A stretch of DNA of 64,000 nt from Erythrobacteraceae bacterium CCH12-C2. Its GTDB lineage: Bacteria; Pseudomonadota; Alphaproteobacteria; Sphingomonadales; Sphingomonadaceae. The first letter of the stretch is position 1. Each line of letters begins with the position of its first letter. This document shows, piece by piece, positions 44,913 through 55,289 of this stretch. The notes beneath the pieces are model-generated. The model was not told the DNA's origin and ran no database searches. It saw only the letters and a program-made list of their open reading frames with translations. Where the stretch lies: the NCBI GenBank assembly GCA_001556995.1, contig LSKF01000120.1, positions 53,536 through 117,535 of the forward strand, written 5' to 3'. The translations under genes and the position numbers were made by a program.

Positions 44913-44941
44913 TTGCCAGAATCCAACTCGGCCCGTATAGG
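44913..44941 (+). promoter_or_regulatory. Promoter of the S10 operon
   Basis: TTGCCA (44913-44918) and TATAGG (44936-44941) are separated by 17 bases, a good sigma-70-type fit. The implied transcript has a leader of about 145 bases before rpsJ, including a GC-rich hairpin near 44990-45030. Confidence 0.6.
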
Positions 44942-45094
44942 CCCGCATCCCCGACGGAGATTCGTCTCTCGAAGGCACGAGTTTTGAGGAAGGCCGCCCG
45001 CTCCGGGAAACCGAGCTAAGCGGGGCGGTCTTTGTTTTTGGGAAATGCCAGCACCGCTGGTTGCTCCTTGGCTCTTTCGCATCGGTAATAGGAC

Positions 45095-45406
<312 letters not shown>

Positions 45407-45414
45407 GCCAGCCG

Positions 45415-45655
45415 AAATGCCCCCCGCTTCGGCAGGGGGCCTCTATCGTTGAGGCAATAGCCTCACCTGACGATAGGGTGGATACCGCCGGAACCTATTC
45501 CGGGCTGCGTCCCCCGTCTCGCTCCAGCGGCCTTGCGGCCAGCCAGAGCACTCAGCCCGGACGGGGCGATGCATGACAATTCGGGCTGAACTGGGGCTGC
45601 GGCGCTTGCGCTGTGGCCTCACACGCACCCTCGGATGGTCCGCAGGGTGCCTCTG
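45415..45655 (+). ncRNA. Structured RNA region between rpsJ and rplC
   Basis: Four successive hairpins can be drawn: GCCCCC/GGGGGC at 45419-45440; CTATCGT/ACGATAG (45443-45476) enclosing a perfect TGAGGC/GCCTCA stem; CCGGGCTG/CAGCCCGG (45500-45560) enclosing GGCC-TTGC-GGCC; and GCACCCT/AGGGTGC at 45625-45650. No coding frame is convincing. It may be a leader by which a ribosomal protein such as L4 controls rplC onward, or a processing region; both are inference. Confidence 0.55.
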
Positions 45656-45672
45656 TTGAGGAGTAACTGACG

Positions 45673-46467
45673 ATGCGCACCGGCGTTATCGCAAAGAAAG
45701 TCGGGATGACCCGCCTCTTCCAGGAGGACGGACGGCACGTGCCTGTGACCGTTCTCGCGCTGGAAGATTGCCAGGTGGTTTCGCACCGCACTGCTGACCG
45801 CGATGGCTACTACGCCGTCCAGCTCGGCGCGGGCGAAGCCAAACAGAAGAACGTTGCCAAGCCGCAGCGTGAACATTTCGCCAAGGCCGATGTCGGCCTG
45901 AAGAAGAAGGTCGCCGAGTTCCGGGTCGAGAGCGAAGACGGCCTCGTGCCGGTCGGCGCCACGATCAGTGCCGAGCACTTCATTGCTGGCCAGATGGTCG
46001 ACATCACCGGCCACACGCAGGGCAAGGGCTTTGCCGGCGCCATGAAGCGCTGGGGCTTCGGCGGTATGCGCGCCACCCACGGCGTCTCGATCTCGCACCG
46101 TGCGCATGGTTCGACCGGTAACCGTCAGGATCCGGGCCGCGTGTTCAAGGGCAAGAAGATGGCCGGCCACATGGGCGACCGTCAGCGCACCCAGCAGAAC
46201 CTCGAAATCGTCCGCACCGACGCCGAGCGCGGTCTTCTCTTCGTCAAGGGCTCGGTCCCGGGCGCGAAGAACGGCTGGCTGCTTGTGCGCGATGCCGTGA
46301 AGCTGCCGCTTCCCGAAGGCGTGCCGTTCCCCGGCGCTGTGCTCGAGAAGAAGGCACCTGTGGCTGACGAGACCCCCTCGGTCGTCGAAGCTGCCGCTGA
46401 AGAAGCCATCGTGACCGAAGCTGTCGAAACCGACGCCGCGGCCACCGAAGAAAACAAGGAAGGCTGA
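45673..46467 (+). CDS. rplC: 50S ribosomal protein L3
   Basis: A 264-residue L3. [15 protein letters not shown] is at the start, and the central loop [39 protein letters not shown] reaches toward the peptidyl-transferase centre. About 35-40 residues after the normal end form an Ala/Glu/Thr-rich acidic tail (about 225-264), longer than in E. coli (209 residues). Role of the tail unknown. Confidence 0.97.
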   Translation: MRTGVIAKKVGMTRLFQEDGRHVPVTVLALEDCQVVSHRTADRDGYYAVQLGAGEAKQKNVAKPQREHFAKADVGLKKKVAEFRVESEDGLVPVGATISAEHFIAGQMVDITGHTQGKGFAGAMKRWGFGGMRATHGVSISHRAHGSTGNRQDPGRVFKGKKMAGHMGDRQRTQQNLEIVRTDAERGLLFVKGSVPGAKNGWLLVRDAVKLPLPEGVPFPGAVLEKKAPVADETPSVVEAAAEEAIVTEAVETDAAATEENKEG

Positions 46468-46470
46468 GCC

Positions 46471-47097
46471 ATGAAGATCAAGGTTCAGAAAATCGACGGC
46501 GGCAAGGCTGCGGGCGATATCGAACTGTCGGATGACGTGTTCGGCATCGAGCCGCGTGCTGATATCCTCCACCGGGTCGTGACCTGGCAGCTCGAAAACC
46601 GCCGCGGGACCGCCCGCCCGACGCGTGAGCGCTCGGACGTGGCCCGCACCGGCAAGAAGTTCGGCAAGCAGAAGGGCGGCGGTACCGCTCGTCACGGCGA
46701 CCGTGCAGCTCCGATCTTCATCGGCGGCGGTAAGGCCCACGGCGCGCGCAAGCGTGACTTCGAGCAGTCGCTCAACAAGAAGATCCGTGCGCTCGGCCTC
46801 AAGATGGCCCTCTCGAGCAAGGCCAAGGACGGCCTGGTTGTGGTGGACAGCCTCGAGCTGGCCGAAGCCAAGACCAAGGTCCTCAAGGGCCACCTCGCCA
46901 AGGCTGGTTTTGCGGGCAAGATCCTCGTGATCGACGGCGAGCAGGTGGATGCGGGCTTCAAGAAAGCTGCTGGCAACCTGCCGGGCATCAACGTGCTCCC
47001 CGCGATCGGTGCCAATGTCTACGACATCCTCAACCACGACACGCTGGTGCTGACCAAGGCCGCTGTCGAAAAGCTGGAGGCGCGCTTCAATGGCTAA
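46471..47097 (+). CDS. rplD: 50S ribosomal protein L4
   Basis: A 208-residue L4. The tunnel loop [48 protein letters not shown] (about 36-85) is complete. In E. coli L4 represses its own operon; whether that holds here is not shown. It starts three bases after rplC and overlaps rplW by eight bases. Confidence 0.98.
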   Translation: MKIKVQKIDGGKAAGDIELSDDVFGIEPRADILHRVVTWQLENRRGTARPTRERSDVARTGKKFGKQKGGGTARHGDRAAPIFIGGGKAHGARKRDFEQSLNKKIRALGLKMALSSKAKDGLVVVDSLELAEAKTKVLKGHLAKAGFAGKILVIDGEQVDAGFKKAAGNLPGINVLPAIGANVYDILNHDTLVLTKAAVEKLEARFNG

Positions 47098-47398
47098 GAA
47101 GCAGACTGTCGATGCGCGTCACTACGACGTGATCATCGCGCCGCACATCACGGAAAAGTCGACCCTCGCGTCGGAACAGAACGCCGTGGTCTTCAAGGTC
47201 GCCGGCAACGCGACCAAGCCGCAGATCAAGGAAGCGATCGAGGCGATCTACGACAAGAAGGTCGTCGCCGTGAACACCCTGATCATGAAGGGCAAGACCA
47301 AGCGCTGGAAGGGCAAGGCTTACACCCGCTCTGACGTGAAGAAGGCCATTGTCACCCTCGCCGAGGGTGAAATGATCGACATCACCAGCGGTATCTGA
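47090..47398 (+). CDS. rplW: 50S ribosomal protein L23
   Basis: A 102-residue L23 with [27 protein letters not shown] and the basic hairpin [25 protein letters not shown]. It lies at the exit tunnel and docks trigger factor and SRP. It overlaps rplD by eight bases. Confidence 0.98.
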   Translation: MAKKQTVDARHYDVIIAPHITEKSTLASEQNAVVFKVAGNATKPQIKEAIEAIYDKKVVAVNTLIMKGKTKRWKGKAYTRSDVKKAIVTLAEGEMIDITSGI

Positions 47399-47421
47399 GG
47401 CCAAGGGACAGGACACGAACA

Positions 47422-48258
47422 ATGGCACTCAAGAACTACAAGCCGACCAGTCCCGCCCGTCGCGGTCTGATCCTGGTCGACAAGTCGGCGCTCTACAAGG
47501 GCAAGCCGGTGAAGGCGCTTACCGAAGGCAAGCGCAAGACCGGTGGTCGCAACAACAAGGGCCATGTCACCTCGCGTGGCATCGCCGGTGGTCACAAGCA
47601 GAAGTACCGCTTCATCGACTTCAAGCGTCGCAAGTGGGACATGCCGGCCACCGTCGAGCGTCTGGAATATGACCCGAACCGCACCGCCTTCATCGCGCTG
47701 GTGAAGTACGAAGACGGCGAGCAGGCCTACATCATCGCTCCGCAGCGTCTGGCTGTCGGTGACGTTGTGGTCGCAGGCGAAAAGACCGACACCAAGCCGG
47801 GCAACGCGATGCTGCTCGGTCAGATGCCGGTCGGCACGATCTGCCACAATGTCGAGATGAAGCCGGGCAAGGGCGGTCAGATCGCCCGTTCGGCCGGCAC
47901 CTATGTGCAGGTCGTCGGCCGTGACCGTGCGATGGTGATCGTCCGCCTCAACTCGGGTGAGCAGCGTTACCTGCGCGCCGATTGCATGGGCACGGTGGGT
48001 GCGGTGTCGAACCCCGACAACGCCAACCAGAACTTTGCCAAGGCCGGCCGTTCGCGCTGGATGGGGAAGCGTCCTCTGACCCGCGGCGTGGCCAAGAACC
48101 CGGTCGATCACCCGCACGGTGGTGGTGAAGGCCGGACCTCGGGCGGTCGCCATCCGGTGACCCCGTGGGGCAAGCCGACCAAGGGTGCCCGTACGCGCCA
48201 TAACAAGCAGACGGACAAGATGATCATCCGTTCGCGTCACGCGAAGAAGAAGAGGTAA
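47422..48258 (+). CDS. rplB: 50S ribosomal protein L2
   Basis: A 278-residue L2. The conserved C-terminal [34 protein letters not shown], with the His important for peptidyl transfer, is intact. Normal length and position between rplW and rpsS. Confidence 0.98.
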   Translation: MALKNYKPTSPARRGLILVDKSALYKGKPVKALTEGKRKTGGRNNKGHVTSRGIAGGHKQKYRFIDFKRRKWDMPATVERLEYDPNRTAFIALVKYEDGEQAYIIAPQRLAVGDVVVAGEKTDTKPGNAMLLGQMPVGTICHNVEMKPGKGGQIARSAGTYVQVVGRDRAMVIVRLNSGEQRYLRADCMGTVGAVSNPDNANQNFAKAGRSRWMGKRPLTRGVAKNPVDHPHGGGEGRTSGGRHPVTPWGKPTKGARTRHNKQTDKMIIRSRHAKKKR

Positions 48259-48264
48259 GAGACG

Positions 48265-48540
48265 ATGGCACGTTCCGTCTGGAAAGGTCCGTTTGTCGAG
48301 CTGAGCCTGCTGAAGAAGGCTGAGAGCGCGCAGGAAACCACGAACGCCAAGCCGATCAAGACCTGGTCGCGGCGTTCGACGATCCTGCCGCAGTTCGTCG
48401 GGCTCACCTTCAATGTCTATAACGGGCACAAGTTCATTCCCGTTTCGGTTTCGGAAGAAATGGTCGGCCACAAGCTTGGTGAATTTGCGCCCACGCGCAC
48501 CTTCCCCGGCCACGCTGCCGACAAGAAGGGCAAGCGCTAA
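48265..48540 (+). CDS. rpsS: 30S ribosomal protein S19
   Basis: A 91-residue S19 with [17 protein letters not shown] and [28 protein letters not shown]. It forms the head with S13. Its stop overlaps the rplV start by one base (TAATG). Confidence 0.98.
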   Translation: MARSVWKGPFVELSLLKKAESAQETTNAKPIKTWSRRSTILPQFVGLTFNVYNGHKFIPVSVSEEMVGHKLGEFAPTRTFPGHAADKKGKR

Positions 48541-48917
48541 TGGGCAAGGCAAAAGCACCCCGCCGCGTGGGCGATAACGAGGCGCTGGCCGTCGGCACCA
48601 CGATCCGTGGTTCGGCGCAGAAGCTGAACCTCGTGGCCGCTCTGATCCGTGGCAAGAAGGCTGAGGAAGCATTGAACATCCTCGCCTTTTCGAAGCGGGC
48701 GATGGCACGCGATGCGAGCAAGGTACTCGCCTCGGCGATCGCCAATGCGGAAAACAACCACAATCTCGACGTCGACGCGTTGATCGTGGCGGAAGCTTCG
48801 GTCGGCAAGTCGGTGACGATGAAGCGGTTCCACACCCGCGGCCGCGGCAAGTCGACCCGGATCCTCAAGCCGTTCTCGCGGCTGCGGATCGTCGTTCGCG
48901 AAGCAGAAGAGGCGTAA
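48540..48917 (+). CDS. rplV: 50S ribosomal protein L22
   Basis: A 125-residue L22 with [27 protein letters not shown] and the tunnel hairpin [23 protein letters not shown]. Translationally coupled to rpsS; one base separates its stop from the rpsC start. Confidence 0.98.
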   Translation: MGKAKAPRRVGDNEALAVGTTIRGSAQKLNLVAALIRGKKAEEALNILAFSKRAMARDASKVLASAIANAENNHNLDVDALIVAEASVGKSVTMKRFHTRGRGKSTRILKPFSRLRIVVREAEEA

Positions 48918-48918
48918 G

Positions 48919-49614
48919 ATGGGCCAGAAGAGCAATCCGATCGGTCTGCGCCTGCAGATCAACCGCACCTGGGACAGCCGCTGGTACGCCGAAGGGCGTG
49001 ACTATGCGCAGCTGCTCAAGGAAGACATCGCGATCCGCAAGTACATCATGAAGAACCTGCCCCAGGCGGCAGTTTCCAAGGTGGTGATCGAGCGTCCGGC
49101 GAAGCTGTGCCGCGTGTCGATCTATGCAGCGCGTCCCGGTGTGATCATCGGCAAGAAGGGCGCAGACATCGAAAAGCTGCGTTCGAAGCTTGCCACCATG
49201 ACGCCGAGCGAAGTGAAGCTGAACATCGTTGAAATCCGCAAGCCGGAAATCGATGCCAAGCTCGTGGCGCAGGGCATTGCCGATCAGCTGGTACGCCGCG
49301 TGGCGTTCCGCCGGGCGATGAAGCGTGCGGTTCAGTCGGCGCTGCGTCTGGGTGCCGAGGGCATCAAGATCGTGTGCGGCGGCCGTCTCGGCGGGGCGGA
49401 AATCGCCCGCGTGGAATGGTACCGCGAAGGCCGCGTGCCGCTCCATACGCTGCGCGCGAATATCGATTACGCCGATACCGAGGCGCTGACCGCCTACGGG
49501 ATCATCGGGATCAAGGTGTGGATCTTCAAGGGCGAGATCCTCGCCCATGATCCGACCGCACAGGACCGCCTGATGATGGAAGCACAGACTTCCGGCGTCC
49601 GGCCGGCTCGTTGA
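48919..49614 (+). CDS. rpsC: 30S ribosomal protein S3
   Basis: A 231-residue S3 with an N-terminal KH domain ([18 protein letters not shown]) and a C-terminal RNA-binding domain ([30 protein letters not shown]). Part of the mRNA entry channel. Normal length. Confidence 0.98.
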   Translation: MGQKSNPIGLRLQINRTWDSRWYAEGRDYAQLLKEDIAIRKYIMKNLPQAAVSKVVIERPAKLCRVSIYAARPGVIIGKKGADIEKLRSKLATMTPSEVKLNIVEIRKPEIDAKLVAQGIADQLVRRVAFRRAMKRAVQSALRLGAEGIKIVCGGRLGGAEIARVEWYREGRVPLHTLRANIDYADTEALTAYGIIGIKVWIFKGEILAHDPTAQDRLMMEAQTSGVRPAR

Positions 49615-49625
49615 GGTAACAGACC

Positions 49626-50060
49626 ATGTTGCAACCGAAAAAGACCAAGTTCCGCAAGCAGTTCAAGGGACGGATCAAGGGCGATGCCAAGGGTGGCACC
49701 ACCCTTAACTTCGGCTCCTATGGCCTCAAGGCGCTTGAGCCCGAGCGGGTCACCGCTCGCCAGATCGAAGCGGCGCGTCGTGCCATCACCCGTCACATCA
49801 AGCGTCAGGGTCGCCTCTGGATCCGCGTGTTCCCCGATGTGCCGGTGTCGAAGAAGCCTGCCGAAGTCCGTCAGGGTAAGGGCAAGGGTTCGGTCGAATA
49901 TTGGGCAGCCAAGGTGAAGCCGGGCCGCATCCTGTTCGAACTCGACGGCGTTGCCGGCCCGCTGGCCGCTGAAGCATTCGAGCGTGCAGCGATGAAGCTG
50001 CCGATCAAGACCAAGGTTGTCGCCCGTCTGGGTGACACCAGCCATCTGGGAGGCGAATAA
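49626..50060 (+). CDS. rplP: 50S ribosomal protein L16
   Basis: A 144-residue L16 with [52 protein letters not shown] and [10 protein letters not shown]. It organises the A and P sites. Stop overlaps the rpmC start by one base. Confidence 0.98.
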   Translation: MLQPKKTKFRKQFKGRIKGDAKGGTTLNFGSYGLKALEPERVTARQIEAARRAITRHIKRQGRLWIRVFPDVPVSKKPAEVRQGKGKGSVEYWAAKVKPGRILFELDGVAGPLAAEAFERAAMKLPIKTKVVARLGDTSHLGGE

Positions 50061-50272
50061 TGGCCGATATCGCGGACCTTCGCACCAAGACCGATGATCA
50101 GCTGACCGCAGAGCTCACCGAGCTCAAGCGCGAGCAGTACAACCTCCGGTTCCAGGCTGCGACCAACCAGCTTGAAGCCCCGTCGCGCATCCGTCAGGTG
50201 CGCCGGAGCATCGCGCAGATCAAGACGCTGCAAAGCGAGCGTGCGGCGAAGGCCGCCGCCGCCAAGGTTTGA
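50060..50272 (+). CDS. rpmC: 50S ribosomal protein L29
   Basis: A 70-residue L29 with LRTKTDDQLTAELTELKREQYNLRFQAATNQLE and RRSIAQIKTLQSER, a two-helix protein near the tunnel exit. Coupled to rplP by a one-base overlap. Confidence 0.97.
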   Translation: MADIADLRTKTDDQLTAELTELKREQYNLRFQAATNQLEAPSRIRQVRRSIAQIKTLQSERAAKAAAAKV

Positions 50273-50283
50273 AGGAGTAGACA

Positions 50284-50574
50284 ATGCCCAAGCGCATCCT
50301 CGTCGGGACTGTCACCTCCGACAAGACTGACAAGACCGTGACCGTGCTGGTCGAACGCAAGGTGAAGCACCCGCTCTACGGGAAGATCATCCGTCGTTCG
50401 AAGAAGTATCACGCTCACGACGAAGCGAACGAATACACCGTGGGCGATGTTGTGCGGATCGAAGAGACCCGCCCGATGTCGAAGACCAAGACCTGGATCG
50501 TTAAGGACCGGGTTGTTGCGGGCGGTACGCAGGCGATCGAGGCTGATCTCGACGTCGCAGCGGCCGGGAACTGA
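50284..50574 (+). CDS. rpsQ: 30S ribosomal protein S17
   Basis: A 96-residue S17 with [42 protein letters not shown]. It is the last gene of the S10 set; a 75-base gap follows before rplN, where an extra promoter could lie. The C-terminus is a little longer than in E. coli. Confidence 0.98.
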   Translation: MPKRILVGTVTSDKTDKTVTVLVERKVKHPLYGKIIRRSKKYHAHDEANEYTVGDVVRIEETRPMSKTKTWIVKDRVVAGGTQAIEADLDVAAAGN

Positions 50575-50649
50575 GTTAGACGTAAACGGAACTGCCGGGC
50601 CCCAGTCGGATTGGGCGTCCCGGAAAGCCACTGAGAAGGAACCGGATCA

Positions 50650-51018
50650 ATGATCCAGATGCAATCCAATCTCGACGTCGCGGACAATAGCGGCGCCAAG
50701 CGCGTCCAGTGCATCAAGGTGCTGGGCGGGTCAAAGCGTCGGACCGCGGGCGTCGGCGACGTGATCGTCGTCTCCATCAAGGAGGCGCAGCCGCGTGCCA
50801 AGGTCAAGAAGGGCGACGTTCACCGCGCGGTGATCGTGCGCACCCGCAAGGACGTGCGCCGTCCCGATGGCACCGTGATCCGCTTCGACACCAATGCCGC
50901 CGTGCTGGTCAACAAGAATGAGGAGCCGATCGGCACCCGTATCTTTGGCCCCGTGGTGCGCGAACTGCGTGGCCGCGGCTTCATGAAGATCATCTCGCTT
51001 GCTCCGGAGGTGCTGTAA
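50650..51018 (+). CDS. rplN: 50S ribosomal protein L14
   Basis: A 122-residue L14 with [27 protein letters not shown] and [31 protein letters not shown]. First gene of the spc part, overlapping rplX by one base. Confidence 0.98.
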   Translation: MIQMQSNLDVADNSGAKRVQCIKVLGGSKRRTAGVGDVIVVSIKEAQPRAKVKKGDVHRAVIVRTRKDVRRPDGTVIRFDTNAAVLVNKNEEPIGTRIFGPVVRELRGRGFMKIISLAPEVL

Positions 51019-51338
51019 TGTCGGCCGCCAAGATCAAGAAGGGTGACAGCGTCGTCGTGCTGTCGGGCAAGGACAAGGGCCGCACCGGTACGGTCGCGCA
51101 GGTCATGCCGAAGGACGGCAAGGTCGTCGTCGACGGTATCAACATCGTCGCGCGTCACCGCAAGCCCAGCCAGGCCAACCCGCAGGGTGGCATCGACCGG
51201 TTCCCGGCCCCGATGCACATCTCGAAGGTTGCCCTCGCTGATCCCAAGGATGGCAAGCCCACCCGCGTCCGCTTTGAAGAGCAGGATGGCAAGAAGGTGC
51301 GCGTTGCCGTGAAGAGCGGGGAGACCATCAATGGCTGA
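51018..51338 (+). CDS. rplX: 50S ribosomal protein L24
   Basis: A 106-residue L24 with a KOW motif near the start ([22 protein letters not shown]) and [22 protein letters not shown]. An assembly initiator of the 50S subunit. It overlaps rplE by eight bases. Confidence 0.98.
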   Translation: MSAAKIKKGDSVVVLSGKDKGRTGTVAQVMPKDGKVVVDGINIVARHRKPSQANPQGGIDRFPAPMHISKVALADPKDGKPTRVRFEEQDGKKVRVAVKSGETING

Positions 51339-51918
51339 TGCAACCTATACGCCGCGGATGAAGGCGAAGTATGACGCCGAAATCGTCAAGGCGATGACCG
51401 AAAAGTTCGGTTACAAGAACCACCTCGAAGTGCCGAAGCTTGAAAAGATCACGCTCAACATGGGCGTGGGCGAAGCGAGCCAGGACAAGAAGAAGGTTCA
51501 GACCGCCGCTGAGGAAATGGCGCTGATCGCTGGCCAGAAGCCGGTCATCACGCTCGCCAAGAAGTCGATCGCTCAGTTCAAGCTGCGCGAAGGCATGCCG
51601 ATCGGTTGCAAGGTGACCTTGCGCCGTGAGCGGATGTACGAATTCCTCGATCGTCTGGTGACCGTGGCCATGCCGCGCATCCGTGACTTCCGCGGGCTGA
51701 ACGCCAAGTCGTTTGATGGCCGCGGCAATTACGCGATGGGGCTGAAGGAACAGATCGTGTTCCCCGAAATCAGCTACGACAAGATCGAAAAGGTGCGGGG
51801 GATGGACATCATCGTGACCACCACCGCCAAGACCGACGAAGAGGCGCGCGAATTGCTGCGTCTGTTCGGCTTCCCCTTCGCGGGCGAGGCCAAGGGTGAA
51901 CAGAAGGAGGCGGCGTGA
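51331..51918 (+). CDS. rplE: 50S ribosomal protein L5
   Basis: A 195-residue L5 with [49 protein letters not shown] and [17 protein letters not shown]. Binds 5S rRNA. Slightly longer than in E. coli (179) because of a short charged C-terminal tail. Confidence 0.98.
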   Translation: MADATYTPRMKAKYDAEIVKAMTEKFGYKNHLEVPKLEKITLNMGVGEASQDKKKVQTAAEEMALIAGQKPVITLAKKSIAQFKLREGMPIGCKVTLRRERMYEFLDRLVTVAMPRIRDFRGLNAKSFDGRGNYAMGLKEQIVFPEISYDKIEKVRGMDIIVTTTAKTDEEARELLRLFGFPFAGEAKGEQKEAA

Positions 51919-51960
51919 GCCGCCCCTCGATGACGACACGAAAGAAGAGAGCTTAAGTCC

Positions 51961-52266
51961 ATGGCGAAACTGAGTTCCATCAACAAGAATGAGCGTCGCA
52001 AGAAGCTCGTCAAGCAGTACGCTGCGAAGTACGAGAAGCTGAAGGCGATCGCTGATGACGAGTCCCTCGATGAGACCGAGCGCCTGATGGCCCGGCTCAA
52101 GATGGCCGAGCTTCCGCGCAATGCGAACCCGACCCGGGTCCGCAACCGTTGCGCCACCACCGGCCGCCCGCGCGGCTATTACCGCAAGTTCGGCATCAAC
52201 CGTATCGAACTGCGCGAACTCGGCAACAGCGGGATGATTCCCGGTCTGACCAAGTCGAGCTGGTGA
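51961..52266 (+). CDS. rpsN: 30S ribosomal protein S14 (zinc-independent form)
   Basis: A 101-residue S14 of the longer type lacking the zinc-binding CxxC pairs; the only Cys is in [27 protein letters not shown]. Its form means S14 here does not depend on zinc. Normal position between rplE and rpsH. Confidence 0.98.
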   Translation: MAKLSSINKNERRKKLVKQYAAKYEKLKAIADDESLDETERLMARLKMAELPRNANPTRVRNRCATTGRPRGYYRKFGINRIELRELGNSGMIPGLTKSSW

Positions 52267-52276
52267 GGACTGAATT

Positions 52277-52672
52277 ATGGCAATGACCGATCCCCTGGGT
52301 GATATGCTCACCCGCATCCGCAACGGCCAGCGTGCGAAGAAGGACTCCGTCCTGACTCCCGCCAGCAACCTGCGTGCAAGCGTGCTCGAAGTGCTTCAGC
52401 GTGAAGGCTACATCCGTGGCTACAGCGAAGACAATTCGGGCAAGCACAAGGCGCTGCGGATCGAACTGAAGTATTTCGAAGGCGAGCCTGCGATCAAGCA
52501 TGTCGCCCGCGTGTCCAAGCCTGGCCGCCGGATCTATTCGGGTTCCAAGGAACTCCCGACGGTTCGCAACGGCCTTGGCATCACCATCGTATCGACGCCG
52601 AAGGGCGTGCTCTCGGATGCCGAAGCGCGCAACTACAACGTCGGCGGCGAAGTGCTGGCGGAGGTGTTCTGA
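52277..52672 (+). CDS. rpsH: 30S ribosomal protein S8
   Basis: A 131-residue S8 starting [15 protein letters not shown] and ending with [43 protein letters not shown] is the conserved C-terminal core. In E. coli it represses the spc operon. It overlaps rplF by one base. Confidence 0.98.
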   Translation: MAMTDPLGDMLTRIRNGQRAKKDSVLTPASNLRASVLEVLQREGYIRGYSEDNSGKHKALRIELKYFEGEPAIKHVARVSKPGRRIYSGSKELPTVRNGLGITIVSTPKGVLSDAEARNYNVGGEVLAEVF

Positions 52673-53205
52673 TGAGCCGCATCGGTAAAAAGCCGGTGGC
52701 GATCCCTGGCGGGGTGACGGCCACCATCGACAACGGCACGCTGACCGTGAAGGGCCCAAAGGGCACTCTCGCGATGGGCCTGTCGGACCTGGTCGAGTAC
52801 AAGCTCGAAGAGGGCGAAATCTCGGTCAAGCCGGCCAATGACAGCCGTCAGGCACGGGCCTTCTGGGGCATGCAGCGCACGCTGGTCTCGAACCTGGTTG
52901 AAGGCGTCACGGACGGCTTCACCAAGGTCCTCGTGATCAAGGGCGTCGGCTACCGCGCCAACGCGCAGGGTCGCAATCTGAAGTTGCAGCTCGGCTACAG
53001 CCACGATGTCGACCTGCCAGTGCCCGAGGGCCTCGAAGTGAAGACCCCGGATCAGACCACGGTCGAAATCAGCGGGACGGACAAGCAGGCCGTCGGCCAG
53101 TTTGCCGCCGAAATCCGTCGCTGGCGCAAGCCGGAACCCTACAAGGGCAAGGGCATCGCCTACAAGGGCGAGTTTATCTTCCGCAAGGAAGGGAAGAAGA
53201 GATAA
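52672..53205 (+). CDS. rplF: 50S ribosomal protein L6
   Basis: A 177-residue L6 with [16 protein letters not shown], the duplicated alpha-beta fold, and the C-terminal [19 protein letters not shown]. Near the factor-binding site. One base separates it from the rplR start. Confidence 0.98.
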   Translation: MSRIGKKPVAIPGGVTATIDNGTLTVKGPKGTLAMGLSDLVEYKLEEGEISVKPANDSRQARAFWGMQRTLVSNLVEGVTDGFTKVLVIKGVGYRANAQGRNLKLQLGYSHDVDLPVPEGLEVKTPDQTTVEISGTDKQAVGQFAAEIRRWRKPEPYKGKGIAYKGEFIFRKEGKKR

Positions 53206-53206
53206 G

Positions 53207-53551
53207 ATGGCAAAGCTTTCCCTTTTCGAACGGCGCCGTCGCCGGGTCCGTACCGCGCTGCGGGCGCGTGCTGGTGGCAAGCCCCGTCTGTCGGTCCACC
53301 GCACCGGTCGTCACATCTATGCCCAGATCATCGATGACGCCGCAGGGCGCACGGTGGCTGCAGCCTCGACGCTTGGGGTCGCGGCCAGCGGCGCCAACAT
53401 CGATGCCGCTGTGCTGGTCGGCAAGCAGATCGCCGAAGCGGCCAAGCAGGCGGGCGTGACGACTGTCGTGTTCGACCGCGGCGGTTTCCTGTTTCATGGC
53501 CGCGTCAAGGCGCTGGCCGATGCCGCCCGCGAAGGCGGGCTGGAGTTCTGA
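53207..53551 (+). CDS. rplR: 50S ribosomal protein L18
   Basis: A 114-residue L18 starting [18 protein letters not shown], with [18 protein letters not shown] and [26 protein letters not shown]. Binds 5S rRNA with L5. The ATG at 53207 gives the normal length; a longer frame begins inside rplF. Stop overlaps the rpsE start. Confidence 0.98.
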   Translation: MAKLSLFERRRRRVRTALRARAGGKPRLSVHRTGRHIYAQIIDDAAGRTVAAASTLGVAASGANIDAAVLVGKQIAEAAKQAGVTTVVFDRGGFLFHGRVKALADAAREGGLEF

Positions 53552-54270
53552 TGATGGCTGACGAAAACACCATTGAAACCCCCGAGGTCGTGACCGACGT
53601 CGCTGCCGAAGGCGGTGAAGCGCAGGGCCGTCGTGGCCGTGGTCGCGGCGGCAACCGTGATGGCGGTAACCGCGAAGGCGGCGGCCGTGGTCGTGGCGGT
53701 CGTGACGATCGTCGCGGCGGCAAGCCCGAGGAAGATGATGGCATCATCGAAAAGCTGGTGCACATCAACCGCGTCTCCAAGACCGTGAAGGGCGGCAAGC
53801 GCTTCGGCTTTGCAGCTCTGGTTGTGGTCGGTGACGGTCAGGGCCGCGTCGGCTTTGGCCATGGCAAGGCGCGCGAAGTGCCTGAAGCCATCACCAAGGC
53901 GACGGCTGCTGCCCGCAAGAAGATGATCCGCGTGCCGCTCAAGGAAGGGCGCACCCTGCACCATGACGGCAATGGCCGTTTCGGCGCGGGCAAGGTGACC
54001 CTGCGCACTGCGCCTCCGGGGACCGGCATCATCGCCGGTGGTCCGATGCGCGCCGTGTTCGAGAGCCTGGGCGTTGCCGACGTGGTGACCAAGTCGGTCG
54101 GCACTTCGAACCCCTACAACATGATCCGTGCCACCTTTGACGCGCTGACTGAGCAGACTTCGCCGAAGTCGGTGGCTCAGCGTCGCGGCAAGAAGGTTGC
54201 CGACCTTCTGGGTCGTGGCGGGTCGAGCGCAGCTGAGGCGGAAGCCGATGCTGCCGCGATCGTGGAGTAA
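53551..54270 (+). CDS. rpsE: 30S ribosomal protein S5 with RG-rich N-terminal extension
   Basis: A 239-residue S5. The core begins at about residue 66 ([31 protein letters not shown]) and contains [10 protein letters not shown] and the second domain with [18 protein letters not shown]. In front lies an extension of about 60 residues with an acidic start and then [16 protein letters not shown] Arg/Gly repeats. E. coli S5 is 167 residues, so the extension is large. It probably contacts rRNA or is disordered. Two adjacent ATGs (53551 and 53554) can start it. Confidence 0.97.
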   Translation: MMADENTIETPEVVTDVAAEGGEAQGRRGRGRGGNRDGGNREGGGRGRGGRDDRRGGKPEEDDGIIEKLVHINRVSKTVKGGKRFGFAALVVVGDGQGRVGFGHGKAREVPEAITKATAAARKKMIRVPLKEGRTLHHDGNGRFGAGKVTLRTAPPGTGIIAGGPMRAVFESLGVADVVTKSVGTSNPYNMIRATFDALTEQTSPKSVAQRRGKKVADLLGRGGSSAAEAEADAAAIVE

Positions 54271-54276
54271 TCCGAC

Positions 54277-54453
54277 ATGGCAACCATCAAGATCAAGCAG
54301 GTCGGTTCGCCGATCCGTCGCCCCGCCGCTCAGCGCGAGATCCTCATCGGTCTCGGGCTGAACAAGATGCACAAGATCGTCGAGCGTCAGGACACCCCCG
54401 AGGTGCGCGGCGCAATCGCCAAGATCCCGCATCTGGTGCAGGTGATCGACTAA
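54277..54453 (+). CDS. rpmD: 50S ribosomal protein L30
   Basis: A 58-residue L30 ([16 protein letters not shown]..., with [20 protein letters not shown]). Normal for this small protein, six bases after rpsE. The gap of 141 bases to rplO contains two palindromic repeat elements. Confidence 0.97.
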   Translation: MATIKIKQVGSPIRRPAAQREILIGLGLNKMHKIVERQDTPEVRGAIAKIPHLVQVID

Positions 54454-54486
54454 GATACTGTGGCGGGGAGGAATTCGTCCTCCCTC

Positions 54487-54577
54487 GTCATCCCGGCGAA
54501 GGCCGGGATCCAGAGCGGTCAGCGCGTCCTCTCTGCGGCAGAGCTAACCTCAGGCCCCAGCTTTCGCTGGGGTAAAC
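54487..54577. repeat. Two REP-like palindromes between rpmD and rplO
   Basis: GTCATCCCGGCGAAGGCCGGGATCCAG at 54487-54513 and CTCAGGCCCCAGCTTTCGCTGGGGTAAAC at 54549-54577 are two members of the dispersed palindrome family, in opposite orientation with a 35-base spacer. They lie inside the spc operon. Confidence 0.85.
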
Positions 54578-54594
54578 TTCAGCGAGTGCACACT

Positions 54595-55128
54595 ATGAAA
54601 CTGAATGACATCCGCGACAATGCCGGTGCCCGCAAGGGCCGCATCCGCGTCGGCCGTGGTATCGGCTCGGGCAAGGGCAAGACATCGGCTCGTGGTCAAA
54701 AGGGTCAGAAGGCCCGTTCGGGCGTGGCCATCAAGGGCTTTGAAGGCGGCCAGATGCCGCTTCACATGCGTCTGCCGAAGCGCGGCTTCAACAATCCGTT
54801 CGGCAAGGATTATGCCGAGGTGAACATCGGCATGATCCAGAAGTTCATCGATGCGGGCAAGCTCGATGCGAAGGCGACCATCACCGAAGAAATCCTGCGC
54901 GAAGCGGGCCTGGTGCGCGGCGGCAAGGATGGCGTGCGTCTGCTCGGCAAGGGTGAGATCACCGCCAAGGCGACCTTCGCTGTGACCGGTGCGACCAAGG
55001 GCGCGATTGCTGCGGTCGAAAAGGCCGGCGGCAGCGTCGAAGTGGCTCCCGCCGCGACCCCCGAGCATGAAAAGAAGCTCGCGCGCCGCGACGCCAACAA
55101 GGCGGCCAAGGCAGCCGCAGCGAAGTAA
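54595..55128 (+). CDS. rplO: 50S ribosomal protein L15
   Basis: A 177-residue L15 with [41 protein letters not shown] and [18 protein letters not shown]. The C-terminal Ala/Lys-rich tail is slightly longer than in E. coli. The ATG at 54595 is fixed by homology; an in-frame start at 54460 would translate the palindromic repeats. Confidence 0.97.
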   Translation: MKLNDIRDNAGARKGRIRVGRGIGSGKGKTSARGQKGQKARSGVAIKGFEGGQMPLHMRLPKRGFNNPFGKDYAEVNIGMIQKFIDAGKLDAKATITEEILREAGLVRGGKDGVRLLGKGEITAKATFAVTGATKGAIAAVEKAGGSVEVAPAATPEHEKKLARRDANKAAKAAAAK

Positions 55129-55289
55129 TCGACGAAATGCGGAGCGCGGGGGTTCGACAAGTGCCCCCGCGCTCCCTATTTACGCTCCCGCGTGCCTGTC
55201 CGATGCCGGAAAGGCGCGCCAAGATTGGTCCATGGCCGCCGCCAGACTGGCGCGGCCTCAGGGCCCAGAGCTAGGATCGACGGGACGAC

